A stretch of 64,000 bases of DNA from assembly GCA_016717655.1 (NCBI GenBank), contig JADKFC010000013.1, forward strand, positions 81,703-145,702, in the 5' to 3' direction. The notes under the pieces are model-generated. The model was not told where the DNA came from. It searched no databases and worked only from the letters and a program-made list of their open reading frames with translations. Both the position numbers and the translations under genes were made by a program. Of the stretch, positions 28,015 to 36,711 are shown piece by piece (positions within the stretch are counted from its first letter, which is position 1; each line of letters begins with the position of its first letter). The stretch is from Saprospiraceae bacterium (GTDB taxonomy: Bacteria > Bacteroidota > Bacteroidia > Chitinophagales > Saprospiraceae).

Positions 28015-29142
28015 ATGTTTTCAATTATAGCCAAAGACCCTTTCAGCGGTGCCAGGGCCGGAGTAATGCAAACCGGACATGGCGACATTCTAACCCCCAT
28101 TTTTATGCCCGTTGGTACCCAGGGCAGTGTCAAAGGAATTCACCAACATGAGCTCAATGATGAGGTAAAGGCCCAGATTATTTTAGGTAATACCTACCAC
28201 CTCTACCTCAGACCCGGCCTTGAAATATTGGAAAGAGCAGGTGGATTGCATCGTTTTATTGCCTGGAACAAGCCCATGCTTACCGACAGTGGAGGATACC
28301 AGGTGTACTCACTGAGTGGCATGAGAAAAATAAAAGAAGAAGGTGTCAAATTTCAAAGTCATATCGATGGTTCTTACCACCTCTTCACACCTGAAAATGT
28401 GATGGACATTCAAAGGACCATAGGTGCCGACATTGTCATGGCTTTTGATGAGTGTACACCTTATCCCTGCGATTTTCAATATGCCAAAAGGTCGATGGCC
28501 ATGACCCACCGCTGGCTGACCCGATGCATCAGTAGATTTGACGAAACCGAAAGTAAATACGGTTATGATCAAATTTTTGCCCCTATTGTTCAGGGCAGCA
28601 CTTATCCGGAGCTCAGAAAAGAATCAGCTGAATTTGTAGCATCTTGCAACAGAGCCATGAATGCAATAGGTGGACTTTCTGTAGGTGAGCCCCATGAAGA
28701 CATGTATGCCATGACCGAGTTGGTTTGCGGCATCTTACCCTATGACAAACCCAGGTATTTGATGGGAGTGGGTCTGCCAGAAAACATACTGGAAAGCATT
28801 GCCCTTGGCATCGATTTTTTTGATTGTGTTTTGCCTACCAGAAACGCGCGCCATGGAATACTGTACACTAGTGAAGGCGTCATCCACATCAAAAACGCCA
28901 AGTGGAAGGATGACCTGAGTGCCATTGATTCAAACAGCACCAGCCATTTGAGCCAAAAGCACAGCAGAGCTTACCTTCGCCACCTTTTTCAGGCAGGAGA
29001 AATGCTTGCCTTACAGATTGCCAGCTTGCACAATCTTTGTTTTTTCCTTTGGCTGGTTGAAACTGCCCGCGAAAAAATCATTGCCGGAGAATTTGCGGCA
29101 TGGAAAAATCACATCATTCCTACCCTGCGTCAAAAATTATAA
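28015..29142 (+). CDS. tgt: tRNA-guanine transglycosylase (queuosine synthesis)
   Basis: A 375-residue TIM-barrel Tgt that swaps G34 for preQ1 in GUN-anticodon tRNAs. Conserved segments are TDSGGYQVYSL, FDECTPYP, GGLSVGEP and GVGLPENILESI with FFDCVLPTRNARHG. The C-terminal part keeps HSRAYLRHLF, but the CxCxxC zinc cysteines that normally precede it are absent: the segment reads AIDSNSTSHLSQKHSRAYL. I believe Bacteroidota Tgt proteins often lack this motif. It is 12 bp after rodA and two genes before queG, another queuosine gene. Confidence 0.95.
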   Translation: MFSIIAKDPFSGARAGVMQTGHGDILTPIFMPVGTQGSVKGIHQHELNDEVKAQIILGNTYHLYLRPGLEILERAGGLHRFIAWNKPMLTDSGGYQVYSLSGMRKIKEEGVKFQSHIDGSYHLFTPENVMDIQRTIGADIVMAFDECTPYPCDFQYAKRSMAMTHRWLTRCISRFDETESKYGYDQIFAPIVQGSTYPELRKESAEFVASCNRAMNAIGGLSVGEPHEDMYAMTELVCGILPYDKPRYLMGVGLPENILESIALGIDFFDCVLPTRNARHGILYTSEGVIHIKNAKWKDDLSAIDSNSTSHLSQKHSRAYLRHLFQAGEMLALQIASLHNLCFFLWLVETAREKIIAGEFAAWKNHIIPTLRQKL

Positions 29143-29143
29143 A

Positions 29144-30280
29144 ATGCACCGCGCTCCTGCTGTATTTGAATACTTTACCACCCATTTTGGTCGACCCACT
29201 GTTTTTATTTCAGCGGCCGGGAGAGCCAACATCATTGGTGAGCACACCGATTACCACGAGGGCTTTGTTATGCCCTTTGCCATTGATACCGGCATTCATT
29301 TTTGTGCTGGCCCCTCCGATGGCAATGAAGGAAAAATCATCAGCCTCGATTTTGATGAAAGTTTTGTTTACGATGCCTTACCAGCCAAGGGAAGTTGGCA
29401 GCTCTACGTTTATGGCTTACTACAAGATATCAAAGAGAAGTACCAAATCACAAAAATACCCAATATTGTTTTTGGTGGTGATTTGCCCATGGGAGCAGGC
29501 GTATCATCATCTTCCGCTTTGTGTTGTGGCTTGATTGAAACCTTTGATCAGTATTTTCAGCTTGGCCTCAGTCCCTTGGATAAAGTTTTATGGGCATCCG
29601 CCATTGAGCATGGCACCGGTGTTCGAGGGGGTAAAATGGATCAATACGCTATTTGCAACGGGCAGATCGGCAGTGCCATGTTATTGGATTGTCGCACCAT
29701 GCAACACAAAGACATTGCCCTGCCTGAATCATGGCAGTTTCTTTTGATCAATACAGGGGTCAAACACAACCTGGCTTTCACAGCTTATAATGACAGAAGG
29801 GCAGAAGCTGAATCAGCCCTATACCTGTTGCAAACCCAATTTCCACATCTGAAAACCCTACGGGATGTGGAAGTTGGTCAAATTGAACAAGTGCTTGAAA
29901 AAGGAAGTAAGGCTTACAACAGGGCGCTGCATGTGGTTGCAGAAAACAAAAGGGTGCTATCCTTTGAATTAAGTGCTACCATAGGTGATATCCGAAGTGC
30001 CGGTCGCCTGCTGGATCAAAGCCATCAAAGCCTGAGAGATCTTTACGAAGTAAGCTGTCCTGAACTCGATTTTCTGCAACAACAGGCCTCCAAATGCAGC
30101 TCCATCTTCGGGTCACGGATGATGGGAGGAGGTTTTGGTGGTTGTACCATCCACCTGATCCAGGAGTTGAACAAAGAAGAAATCAAGGGTATTCAGACAA
30201 CCTATGAAAAAAAATTCGGACATTTTCCAGCATCGTTTGTGGTACACCCTGCGCAGGGACTGATTCGACATGACGTCTAA
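29144..30280 (+). CDS. galK: Galactokinase
   Basis: A 378-residue GHMP kinase. The galactokinase signature GRANIIGEHTDYHEGFVMP is near the N-terminus. The ATP-binding motif is PMGAGVSSSSALC, and motif 3 is MGGGFGGCTIHL near the C-terminus. It phosphorylates galactose at C1 in the Leloir pathway. The ATG at 29144, 1 bp after the tgt stop, gives the standard N-terminus; a longer frame upstream overlaps tgt. No other gal genes are nearby. Confidence 0.94.
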   Translation: MHRAPAVFEYFTTHFGRPTVFISAAGRANIIGEHTDYHEGFVMPFAIDTGIHFCAGPSDGNEGKIISLDFDESFVYDALPAKGSWQLYVYGLLQDIKEKYQITKIPNIVFGGDLPMGAGVSSSSALCCGLIETFDQYFQLGLSPLDKVLWASAIEHGTGVRGGKMDQYAICNGQIGSAMLLDCRTMQHKDIALPESWQFLLINTGVKHNLAFTAYNDRRAEAESALYLLQTQFPHLKTLRDVEVGQIEQVLEKGSKAYNRALHVVAENKRVLSFELSATIGDIRSAGRLLDQSHQSLRDLYEVSCPELDFLQQQASKCSSIFGSRMMGGGFGGCTIHLIQELNKEEIKGIQTTYEKKFGHFPASFVVHPAQGLIRHDV

Positions 30281-31211
30281 GCAGCAATTGACCCAACAGA
30301 TCAAACAAAAAGCCTTGGACCTTGGTTTTTCGGGCATTGCTTTGGCAAAGGCTGAGTTTATGGAGGAAGAAGCCAGAAACTTGGAAAACTGGCTCAACCA
30401 AAACTACCATGGTGAGATGGCCTACATGGAAAATCACTTTGATTTGCGCACCGACCCAACGAGGCTGGTACCCGGAGCAAAGACGGTCATAAGCCTGATG
30501 TACAATTATTATACACCTCTTCATCAAGAAGATAATGATGCCCCAAGGATATCAATGTACGCCCTGGGCAAGGATTATCACAAGGTGGTCAGAAAAAAAC
30601 TAAAAACCCTGCTCCATGAAATTCGTTTGCTGGCGGGTGATGTGCAAGGCAGGGTCTTTGTGGATTCAGCCCCCATTCTGGAGCGCGACTGGGCCAAAAG
30701 GTCGGGTTTGGGCTGGATGGGTAAAAACACCTTACTCATAAGCCCTGCCAAAGGGTCCTGGTTTTTTTTGGGGGAAATTATCATTGATACCGAGCTTAGC
30801 TACGACTTACCCATTAAAGACCACTGTGGCACCTGCAGGCGATGCATAGAAGCCTGCCCAACCCAGGCCATTTCGTCGGAAGGATATTTGATGGATGGTT
30901 CTAAGTGCATTTCCTATCTTACCATTGAACTTAAAAATGAAATTCCCTCTTCTTTTGAAGGAAAGATGGAAAACTGGGTCTTTGGCTGCGATATTTGTCA
31001 GCAGGTATGTCCTTGGAATCGTTTTTCGCAACCTCACAAAGAAGGTGATTTTAATCCCCACCCCATGGTACTTGGGCTAGATCAAAAAGGATGGGAAGAC
31101 CTAAGTCAGTCGCAATTTGATGAGTGGTTTGGCCATACCCCTTTAAAACGAACCGGCTTTGAAGGCTTGCAGCGCAATCTCCGCTTTTTGAGGCGCCGCC
31201 AAGATGACTGA
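30270..31211 (+). CDS. queG: Epoxyqueuosine reductase
   Basis: A 313-residue protein that reduces epoxyqueuosine to queuosine in tRNA with cobalamin and two 4Fe-4S clusters. Cluster ligands are CGTCRRCIEACP and CDICQQVCPWN. The N-terminal domain contains YHGEMAYMENHFDLRTDP and WAKRSGLGWMGKNTLLI. It overlaps galK by 11 bp. With tgt it gives two queuosine steps in one operon. Confidence 0.95.
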   Translation: MTSKQQLTQQIKQKALDLGFSGIALAKAEFMEEEARNLENWLNQNYHGEMAYMENHFDLRTDPTRLVPGAKTVISLMYNYYTPLHQEDNDAPRISMYALGKDYHKVVRKKLKTLLHEIRLLAGDVQGRVFVDSAPILERDWAKRSGLGWMGKNTLLISPAKGSWFFLGEIIIDTELSYDLPIKDHCGTCRRCIEACPTQAISSEGYLMDGSKCISYLTIELKNEIPSSFEGKMENWVFGCDICQQVCPWNRFSQPHKEGDFNPHPMVLGLDQKGWEDLSQSQFDEWFGHTPLKRTGFEGLQRNLRFLRRRQDD

Positions 31212-31232
31212 CAATGGATGCTCAGTTTTTCC

Positions 31233-31240
31233 TATTTTTG
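31233..31240 (+). promoter_or_regulatory. TAnnTTTG promoter element before the AI-2E family gene
   Basis: TATTTTTG, 12 bp before the TTG start codon of the next gene. No -33 TTG is seen, so this is tentative. Confidence 0.4.
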
Positions 31241-31252
31241 TAAAAAAGTCTA

Positions 31253-32503
31253 TTGAAATTTAATCTCAGATACCTCCTTGCCCTGATTCCGCTTTCTGTG
31301 GCGGCTGTGCTCATCTATTGGTTTAGCAATATTGTGACCTATGTCATTGTTGCCTGGGCAGTATCGATGATTGGCGCCCCACTGGTTACCCGCCTGCGAC
31401 CCTATCTGGGCAAGTCCGGGGCAGCCTTTGTTACCCTTGGAAGTTTTGTTTTTATTGGAGGTTTACTCTTGTACATCTTTATTCCACCCCTTGTCAACCA
31501 GGCTCGGTATCTATCAAGAATTGATTACAGCAAAGTAATTGGTGGTGTTGAGCAACCCATTCATGACTGGGAAAACTGGCTCATTGATAAGGGTTTGATG
31601 CCTAAGAAAAAATCAGTACCCATTGCCAAAAAAGACAGCCTCAACAATAATTTTATCTTTGAACAAACTTACCCGGCAGATTCCCTGCTGCCCAATCAGC
31701 CAGGAAACATAGTCATTACCGTGAAACTGGATGCATCAGACCTCATTTCGAAAGAAAAGAAGGAAGCAGACAAAGAAGAAAATCCGGATTTTTTTGAAAA
31801 ATTAAAAAGCAACCTTGTTTACTATATTAATCCATCAAGGATCCAATATTTTTTTAATGCTACAGTGGGTGCATTTGGCAACCTGATTTTAGGCATCTCA
31901 TCCGTGCTGTTTATTTCCTTCTTTTTTCTAAGAGAACAGGGACTGTTTTACAAGATGATTCAATCTTTGGTACCCAATGAATATGAGGCCAAGGCCGCCC
32001 ATGCCATAGATCAGACCAGCAAGTTACTTATCAGGTATTTTTCAGGTATCCTGCTGCAAATGGCCATTGTCACCCTGTTGGTCTCGGTACCTTTGCGTAT
32101 TATGGGCATTGACAATGCCTTACTCATTGCCTTTTTTGCAGCCATCCTCAACGTTATACCTTACATCGGACCCATCATTGGTGCCTTATTTGGGGTAGTC
32201 ATTACATTGTCATCCAACCCATCAGCCCCTTTCTATTCAGAAATGATGCCGGAAATGATCCGAGTTCTAAGCGTGTTTATCATTATGCAGATCATTGACA
32301 ATTTTGTACTACAACCCATCATCTTTTCAAAGAGTGTCAAAGCGCACCCATTGGAAATTTTCCTGGTAGTACTCATCGGTGCCAAGTTGGGCGGCATCCT
32401 GGGCATGGTTTTGGCCATACCCTTGTACACTGTGTTCAGAGTGATTGGCAAAGTGTTTCTCAGCGAATTTAAGGTTATCCAAAACCTGACTAGAAATATT
32501 TAA
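31253..32503 (+). CDS. AI-2E family transporter (PerM-like membrane protein)
   Basis: A 416-residue polytopic protein. Several hydrophobic helices lie at the N-terminus, with a charged ~100-residue loop (about 105-190). A C-terminal membrane core has the family pattern IPYIGPIIGA, IIDNFVLQPIIFSK and HPLEIFLVVLIGAKLGGILGMVLAIP. Members exchange small solutes, including autoinducer-2 in one case, or act as antiporters; the substrate here is unknown. The start is a TTG; no ATG gives the expected first helix. Confidence 0.88.
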   Translation: MKFNLRYLLALIPLSVAAVLIYWFSNIVTYVIVAWAVSMIGAPLVTRLRPYLGKSGAAFVTLGSFVFIGGLLLYIFIPPLVNQARYLSRIDYSKVIGGVEQPIHDWENWLIDKGLMPKKKSVPIAKKDSLNNNFIFEQTYPADSLLPNQPGNIVITVKLDASDLISKEKKEADKEENPDFFEKLKSNLVYYINPSRIQYFFNATVGAFGNLILGISSVLFISFFFLREQGLFYKMIQSLVPNEYEAKAAHAIDQTSKLLIRYFSGILLQMAIVTLLVSVPLRIMGIDNALLIAFFAAILNVIPYIGPIIGALFGVVITLSSNPSAPFYSEMMPEMIRVLSVFIIMQIIDNFVLQPIIFSKSVKAHPLEIFLVVLIGAKLGGILGMVLAIPLYTVFRVIGKVFLSEFKVIQNLTRNI

Positions 32504-32537
32504 TGGCAGAAAAAATGACCATACCATCAAATGGCTG

Positions 32538-33338
32538 ATGCCCGTTTCCAATTGGCAGTGGCCCCACTTGACCGAAGCTTGGCAATACCGTTCTTTGTGC
32601 CTTCAATTGGCTTTAAAAGATTTCAGGATCAGGTACCAACAATCTTTGCTGGGTCCTGCATGGGCCGTTCTCAATCCTTTGCTGTCAACCCTCATCCTTA
32701 TCGCTGTATTTCAACGCATGGCAGGGGTGACCATTGAAGGCGTCAAACCCTATGCCTTTGCCTTTTCCGGCATGGTTGTGTGGACCTTTTATGCCTCAAT
32801 TATTCCTGAAGCCCTCAATGGTATGTTGGCAGCTTCACCCTTGTTTAGAAAAATATATTTTCCCAAACTCATTTTGCCCGTTTCCAAAATGCTCAATGCA
32901 AGCATTGAAACAGGCGTGTCTTTCGTATTGTTTTTGATGGCCTGTATTTGGTGGCAACAGGACCTTCAATGGACTGCCATCATTCACCTGCCCCTATTTT
33001 TGGTTATGGCCCTTCTTACCGGATTGGGGCTCGCCTTGTGGGCCAGTGTTTTGGTGGCATTGTCTCGCGACTTTGTGCATGGCATACCCCATCTCATTCG
33101 ATTGGGCATTTTTGTCTGCCCGATAGCCTATCCGGTTTCCTTGGTGCCAGCCCACTGGCAAATCATTTATTTTTTGAATCCGGTATCAGGATTAATTGAA
33201 TATTTTAGGTGGATCTGTTTTCCGCTGTATGATTTTGTACCCTATATCTGGATTTCACTAACCGTTGCATTTGTTATCACAATTTCGGGTCTGCTTGTTT
33301 TCACAAAAATCGAAGGTCGACTCAACGACCAGATGTAA
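32538..33338 (+). CDS. ABC-2 type polysaccharide exporter permease (Wzm-like)
   Basis: A 266-residue membrane protein. The cytoplasmic N-terminus LALKDFRIRYQQSLLGPAWAVLNPL is diagnostic of the Wzm/TagG/KpsM-like permease group. About six hydrophobic helices follow, with SPLFRKIYFPKLILPVS in the first cytoplasmic loop. It pairs with the ATPase gene 10 bp downstream to export an undecaprenyl-linked O-antigen or capsule-type glycan. Confidence 0.92.
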   Translation: MPVSNWQWPHLTEAWQYRSLCLQLALKDFRIRYQQSLLGPAWAVLNPLLSTLILIAVFQRMAGVTIEGVKPYAFAFSGMVVWTFYASIIPEALNGMLAASPLFRKIYFPKLILPVSKMLNASIETGVSFVLFLMACIWWQQDLQWTAIIHLPLFLVMALLTGLGLALWASVLVALSRDFVHGIPHLIRLGIFVCPIAYPVSLVPAHWQIIYFLNPVSGLIEYFRWICFPLYDFVPYIWISLTVAFVITISGLLVFTKIEGRLNDQM

Positions 33339-33347
33339 ATCTGCACC

Positions 33348-34484
33348 ATGGGCACATCCGTTATCATAGCAGAAAATTTGACCAAAAGTTACCGAAGAGT
33401 CAAAACAGGTAGCAAAAAGGCTTCGGCTTTATCAGCCTTTTTTTCAAAAAATGTAGAAAGTTTCAAAGCCCTCGACAATCTTAATTTTGAAGTGGGCCAG
33501 GGCGAGATCCTTGGATTGATTGGCGGAAACGGGGCAGGAAAAACCACCTTGTTAAAGCTCATGGCCAGGATTACCCAACCCTCGGCCGGTAGGTTGGGCA
33601 TCAAAGGCAGGTTATCTGCCTTACTAGAGGTGGGTACCGGCTTTCACCCGGATTTGACGGGTAGAGAAAACATCTTGCTCAATGGCAGTTTGCTGGGCAT
33701 GAGCCGTCAGGAAATCCTTCGTAAAATGGACCAGATCATCGACTTTTCGGGGATTGAGGCATTTATTGATACCCAGGTAAAAAATTATTCATCGGGTATG
33801 TTTGTGCGTTTGGGTTTTTCGGTCAGCGCTCATCTTGATGCCGATATCCTCTTGCTCGACGAAGTGATGGCAGTTGGAGATGCGGCATTCCAGCACAAAT
33901 CATTGGAAAAAGTGGAAGCACTGGTTGCAGATGGCAAAACAGTGATAGTGGCCAGCCATGCCATGAATGCATTGCGCAGCCTATGCCCTCAGACCCTGGT
34001 TTTACAAAGAGGCTGCCTTATAGCCAAAACCGACACCGCTACTGCTATCAACCATTACCTCGATACCATAGCCACAGAAAAAAACTATGCTTTCCACGGC
34101 CCATGGTCATCTCACTTTACATTACAAAAGATCAGGATCAATGAAGTTGCCATCGAAGAAGGAGCTTCGGTTTCGCCCCTTTCTGCCATTCAAATTTCTT
34201 TGTCACTATCACACCAAAGTAGGGAGGCATTCAGAATTACCTTGAGCCTTTATTTTGATGGTATCAGGTGTTTTACGATGCACGATGTGCCCTTTCAGGC
34301 TTCTTCATCGACGCACATCACATCCGAGTTTATCATTCCTGCCTGTACCCTTCGGCCGGGCAAGTGGGTCATAGCAGTTGGCGGACACAATGAAAACATG
34401 AGTCAGTGGTTTTGGAATGATCAATGTGCGGTGCTGGAAGTGGAAGAAAAGTATGGGCCGGGACTTGAAAAAATAAAGAATTGA
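33348..34484 (+). CDS. Polysaccharide ABC exporter ATPase (Wzt-like) with C-terminal glycan-binding-type domain
   Basis: A 378-residue protein. The nucleotide-binding domain (about 1-240) has Walker A GGNGAGKTT, the signature YSSGMFVRLGFSV and Walker B DILLLDEVMAVGDAAFQ, all typical of the Wzt/TagH group. Residues ~250-378 form an added beta-rich domain like the Wzt C-terminal domain that recognises the end of the O-chain in other bacteria. It partners the permease encoded just upstream and overlaps the downstream transferase gene by 4 bp. Confidence 0.92.
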   Translation: MGTSVIIAENLTKSYRRVKTGSKKASALSAFFSKNVESFKALDNLNFEVGQGEILGLIGGNGAGKTTLLKLMARITQPSAGRLGIKGRLSALLEVGTGFHPDLTGRENILLNGSLLGMSRQEILRKMDQIIDFSGIEAFIDTQVKNYSSGMFVRLGFSVSAHLDADILLLDEVMAVGDAAFQHKSLEKVEALVADGKTVIVASHAMNALRSLCPQTLVLQRGCLIAKTDTATAINHYLDTIATEKNYAFHGPWSSHFTLQKIRINEVAIEEGASVSPLSAIQISLSLSHQSREAFRITLSLYFDGIRCFTMHDVPFQASSSTHITSEFIIPACTLRPGKWVIAVGGHNENMSQWFWNDQCAVLEVEEKYGPGLEKIKN

Positions 34485-35888
34485 ACATGATTCCTAAAAT
34501 TATCCACTATTGTTGGTTTGGCCAAAAGCCTTTGCCAGAAGCATTTGCAGGCTATATCAATGGTTGGAAAAAGGTATTACCTGATTATGAATTTGTACAG
34601 TGGGATGAAACCAATTCACCCATCCATTTGCCATATATAACCAATGCATTAAAAGAAAATAATTGGGCCAACGTTTCCAATCTTGTGCGGTTGTGGGCTG
34701 TTTACACCCACGGTGGCATCTACCTCGACACCGATGTGCAATTGTTGAAAAATCTAGATGGTTTGTTAGCCCTGCGGTGTTTTTTCGGCAAAGAAAAAGG
34801 ACAAAAGAGGATTTATGTCAACAATGCCGTTATGGGTGCGGAAGCAGGGCATTGGTTCATTAAAAAATGCTGGATTGAATTGCTTTACCATTTTGATGGA
34901 ACAGAAAAAGCCAATCTTTCATCACCCGTGCTCACCACGCGTTTGCTGGAAGAAATGGAATTGATAGCCAACGATGAAGAGCAGCAAATAGAAGACATTC
35001 AATTGTTTCCCTCCTCTGTATTCCATCCAAGATCGTGGTTCGACCCCGAGCCGGCCGTACCTGGAGATGACACCCTGGGCATCCATCACTATGCTAAAAC
35101 CTGGGGTGAAGATCAACTTACTACTACTTCTAATTGGTTAAAAAAATGGCTGAAAGTTGCAAAGAATCCGTTGAAGAAATGGCAAGAGCCAACAATAGAT
35201 AGGCAGCTACTGCAAAATAAAACCGTAACTGACGGCCCTTTTAGAGGCATCAAATACAGCAGAACCCAGGCCTATGGCTCATCGGTCTTACCAAAGCTGG
35301 CGGGTAGTTATGAAGCTTGCCTACATGCCATCTGGTATGAGTTTTTGTTGAATAATTACACCGGCATCATCCACTTGGGTGCGGGTGAGGGCTATTACGT
35401 GAATGGTATGGAGCAATTGTTCCGACCTATCAACGGATCCATAGCTGTGGAATGTGATGCCAGAAATGTAGCCCTGTTAAAAGAAAACCTGTTGGCCAAC
35501 GAACTGGCAGAAAGAGTTACCATTATAAATGAGAAGGCCACGACTCATCATTTAAAACAATGGGGTGGACCCGGCAGAAAATTGTGGATTTGTGACATTG
35601 AAGGAGATGAAAAAAATCTTTTTACCTCCGATTCGGTCCAACATCTGGCAGAAAGTGACATGGTCATAGAATTGCACGAATTTATGGACAGAGGGCTGGT
35701 AGACCACATTTCAACCGTTTTTTGTCATAGTCACAGCATCCAGCTGGTACAAGAAAATGAAATGGATCCGGTTTCGAAACGATTTTTAGCATCCTCACAG
35801 GAGGCTGCCAATGCCTCTGAAATGTTTGGATGAAGGTAGGCCCGAGGCTATGCGTTGGGCGGTGATCAGATCCAGAAAATTTATATAG
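34481..35888 (+). CDS. Bifunctional glycosyltransferase (GT32-type) and FkbM-like methyltransferase (frameshift near 35805)
   Basis: The N-terminal ~210 residues are an OCH1/GT32-type sugar transferase: IPKIIHYCWFGQ, RLWAVYTHGGIYLDTDVQLL with a DxD motif. The C-terminal half is a Rossmann-type methyltransferase: IIHLGAGEGYYVNGM as glycine motif, IAVECDARNVALLKENL, and LWICDIEGDEKNLF. The frame as sequenced ends at 35833 after EAANASEMFG. The next frame continues with LPMPLKCLDEGRPEAMRWAV to a stop at 35888, which looks like the authentic FkbM-type end. The context (ABC exporter) suggests it adds and methylates a sugar of the exported glycan, perhaps capping the chain. The sugar and acceptor are unknown. 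Confidence 0.83.
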
Positions 35889-36525
35889 AAACTCCTTTGA
35901 GAAAGGGAACAAACTGAAATGCCCCATGCTCTTCCTGGTGGTAGGTTTTTTCATCCACCTTGGTAAATTTAAACATTTGTTGCTGTCCTTCCACACCCAA
36001 AGGGATGACCATTTTACCCCCCACCTTTAATTGAGCCCACAACAGAGTAGGGAAGCTGGCAGCCCCAGCGGTAACCACGATGCTGTCAAATGGAGCAAAA
36101 CGGGGTGCACCGGCAAAGCCATCACCATAAAGGGTACGGATGGCATTAAAACCAATTTTGGGCAACAAAGCAGATGTTTTTTGAAATAGTACATGCTGCC
36201 TCTCGATGGTATACACCTTGGCACCCAGGTAGCCCAGGATGCAGGCTTGATAACCAGAACCGGTACCAATTTCTAAAATTTTCTCACCCGGGGTAATATC
36301 CAGCAATTGGGTCATAAAGGCCACCGTATAGGGGTGGGAGATGGTCTGATCTGCGTCAATCCTAAATGCCATGTCTCTATAGGCCAATATGTCAAAATCG
36401 CCATCCATAAACCAGTGGCGAGGCACATTTTCAACCGCTTGCAGGATTTGATCCCTGATTCCGCGCTGTCTCAATTGGTCTACCAATTTGCGCCTCAAAC
36501 CTTTATGTCGAAAAGTGTCCTGCAT
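35881..36525 (-). CDS. pcm: Protein-L-isoaspartate O-methyltransferase
   Basis: A 214-residue enzyme of usual length that methylates isoaspartyl residues with SAM to start protein repair. The family motif region DQTISHPYTVAFMTQLL is followed by the SAM motif LEIGTGSGYQACILGYLG, then VYTIERQ and FDSIVVTAGA. It is transcribed alone from a TAnnTTTG element and overlaps the end of the plus-strand transferase gene by 8 bp. Confidence 0.95.
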   Translation of the reverse strand: MQDTFRHKGLRRKLVDQLRQRGIRDQILQAVENVPRHWFMDGDFDILAYRDMAFRIDADQTISHPYTVAFMTQLLDITPGEKILEIGTGSGYQACILGYLGAKVYTIERQHVLFQKTSALLPKIGFNAIRTLYGDGFAGAPRFAPFDSIVVTAGAASFPTLLWAQLKVGGKMVIPLGVEGQQQMFKFTKVDEKTYHQEEHGAFQFVPFLKGVSI

Positions 36526-36542
36526 ACGTCATTTCTTGATTG

Positions 36543-36550
36543 CAAACATA
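36543..36550 (-). promoter_or_regulatory. TAnnTTTG promoter element of pcm
   Basis: TATGTTTG on the minus strand, 17 bp upstream of the pcm ATG. There is no -33 TTG at normal distance. Confidence 0.5.
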
Positions 36551-36651
36551 TTAAATATTTCTGTAATTTGTATTAATATCATTTTCAAATGCCAAAAAAT
36601 TAATTTTTGTAAAAAAAGTGACTGAAACACACAATCATTTTTCGTAAAATG

Positions 36652-36683
36652 TTGTTTATGAGTAGTTATTGTGATTAACTTTG
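36652..36683 (+). promoter_or_regulatory. Promoter of the C25 peptidase gene
   Basis: TTG (36652-36654), 21-bp spacer, TAACTTTG (36676-36683). Transcription should start near 36688, after the first in-frame ATG (36685), which favours the ATG at 36712 as the real start. Confidence 0.72.
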
Positions 36684-36711
36684 AATGTCTTTTCGCCAAA
36701 TCCATAATTAC

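Noticed and set aside
29144..30280. Mevalonate or phosphomevalonate kinase, given the nearby HMG-CoA reductase
   Set aside because: The galactokinase signature GRANIIGEHTDY and its position in a different operon fit galK.
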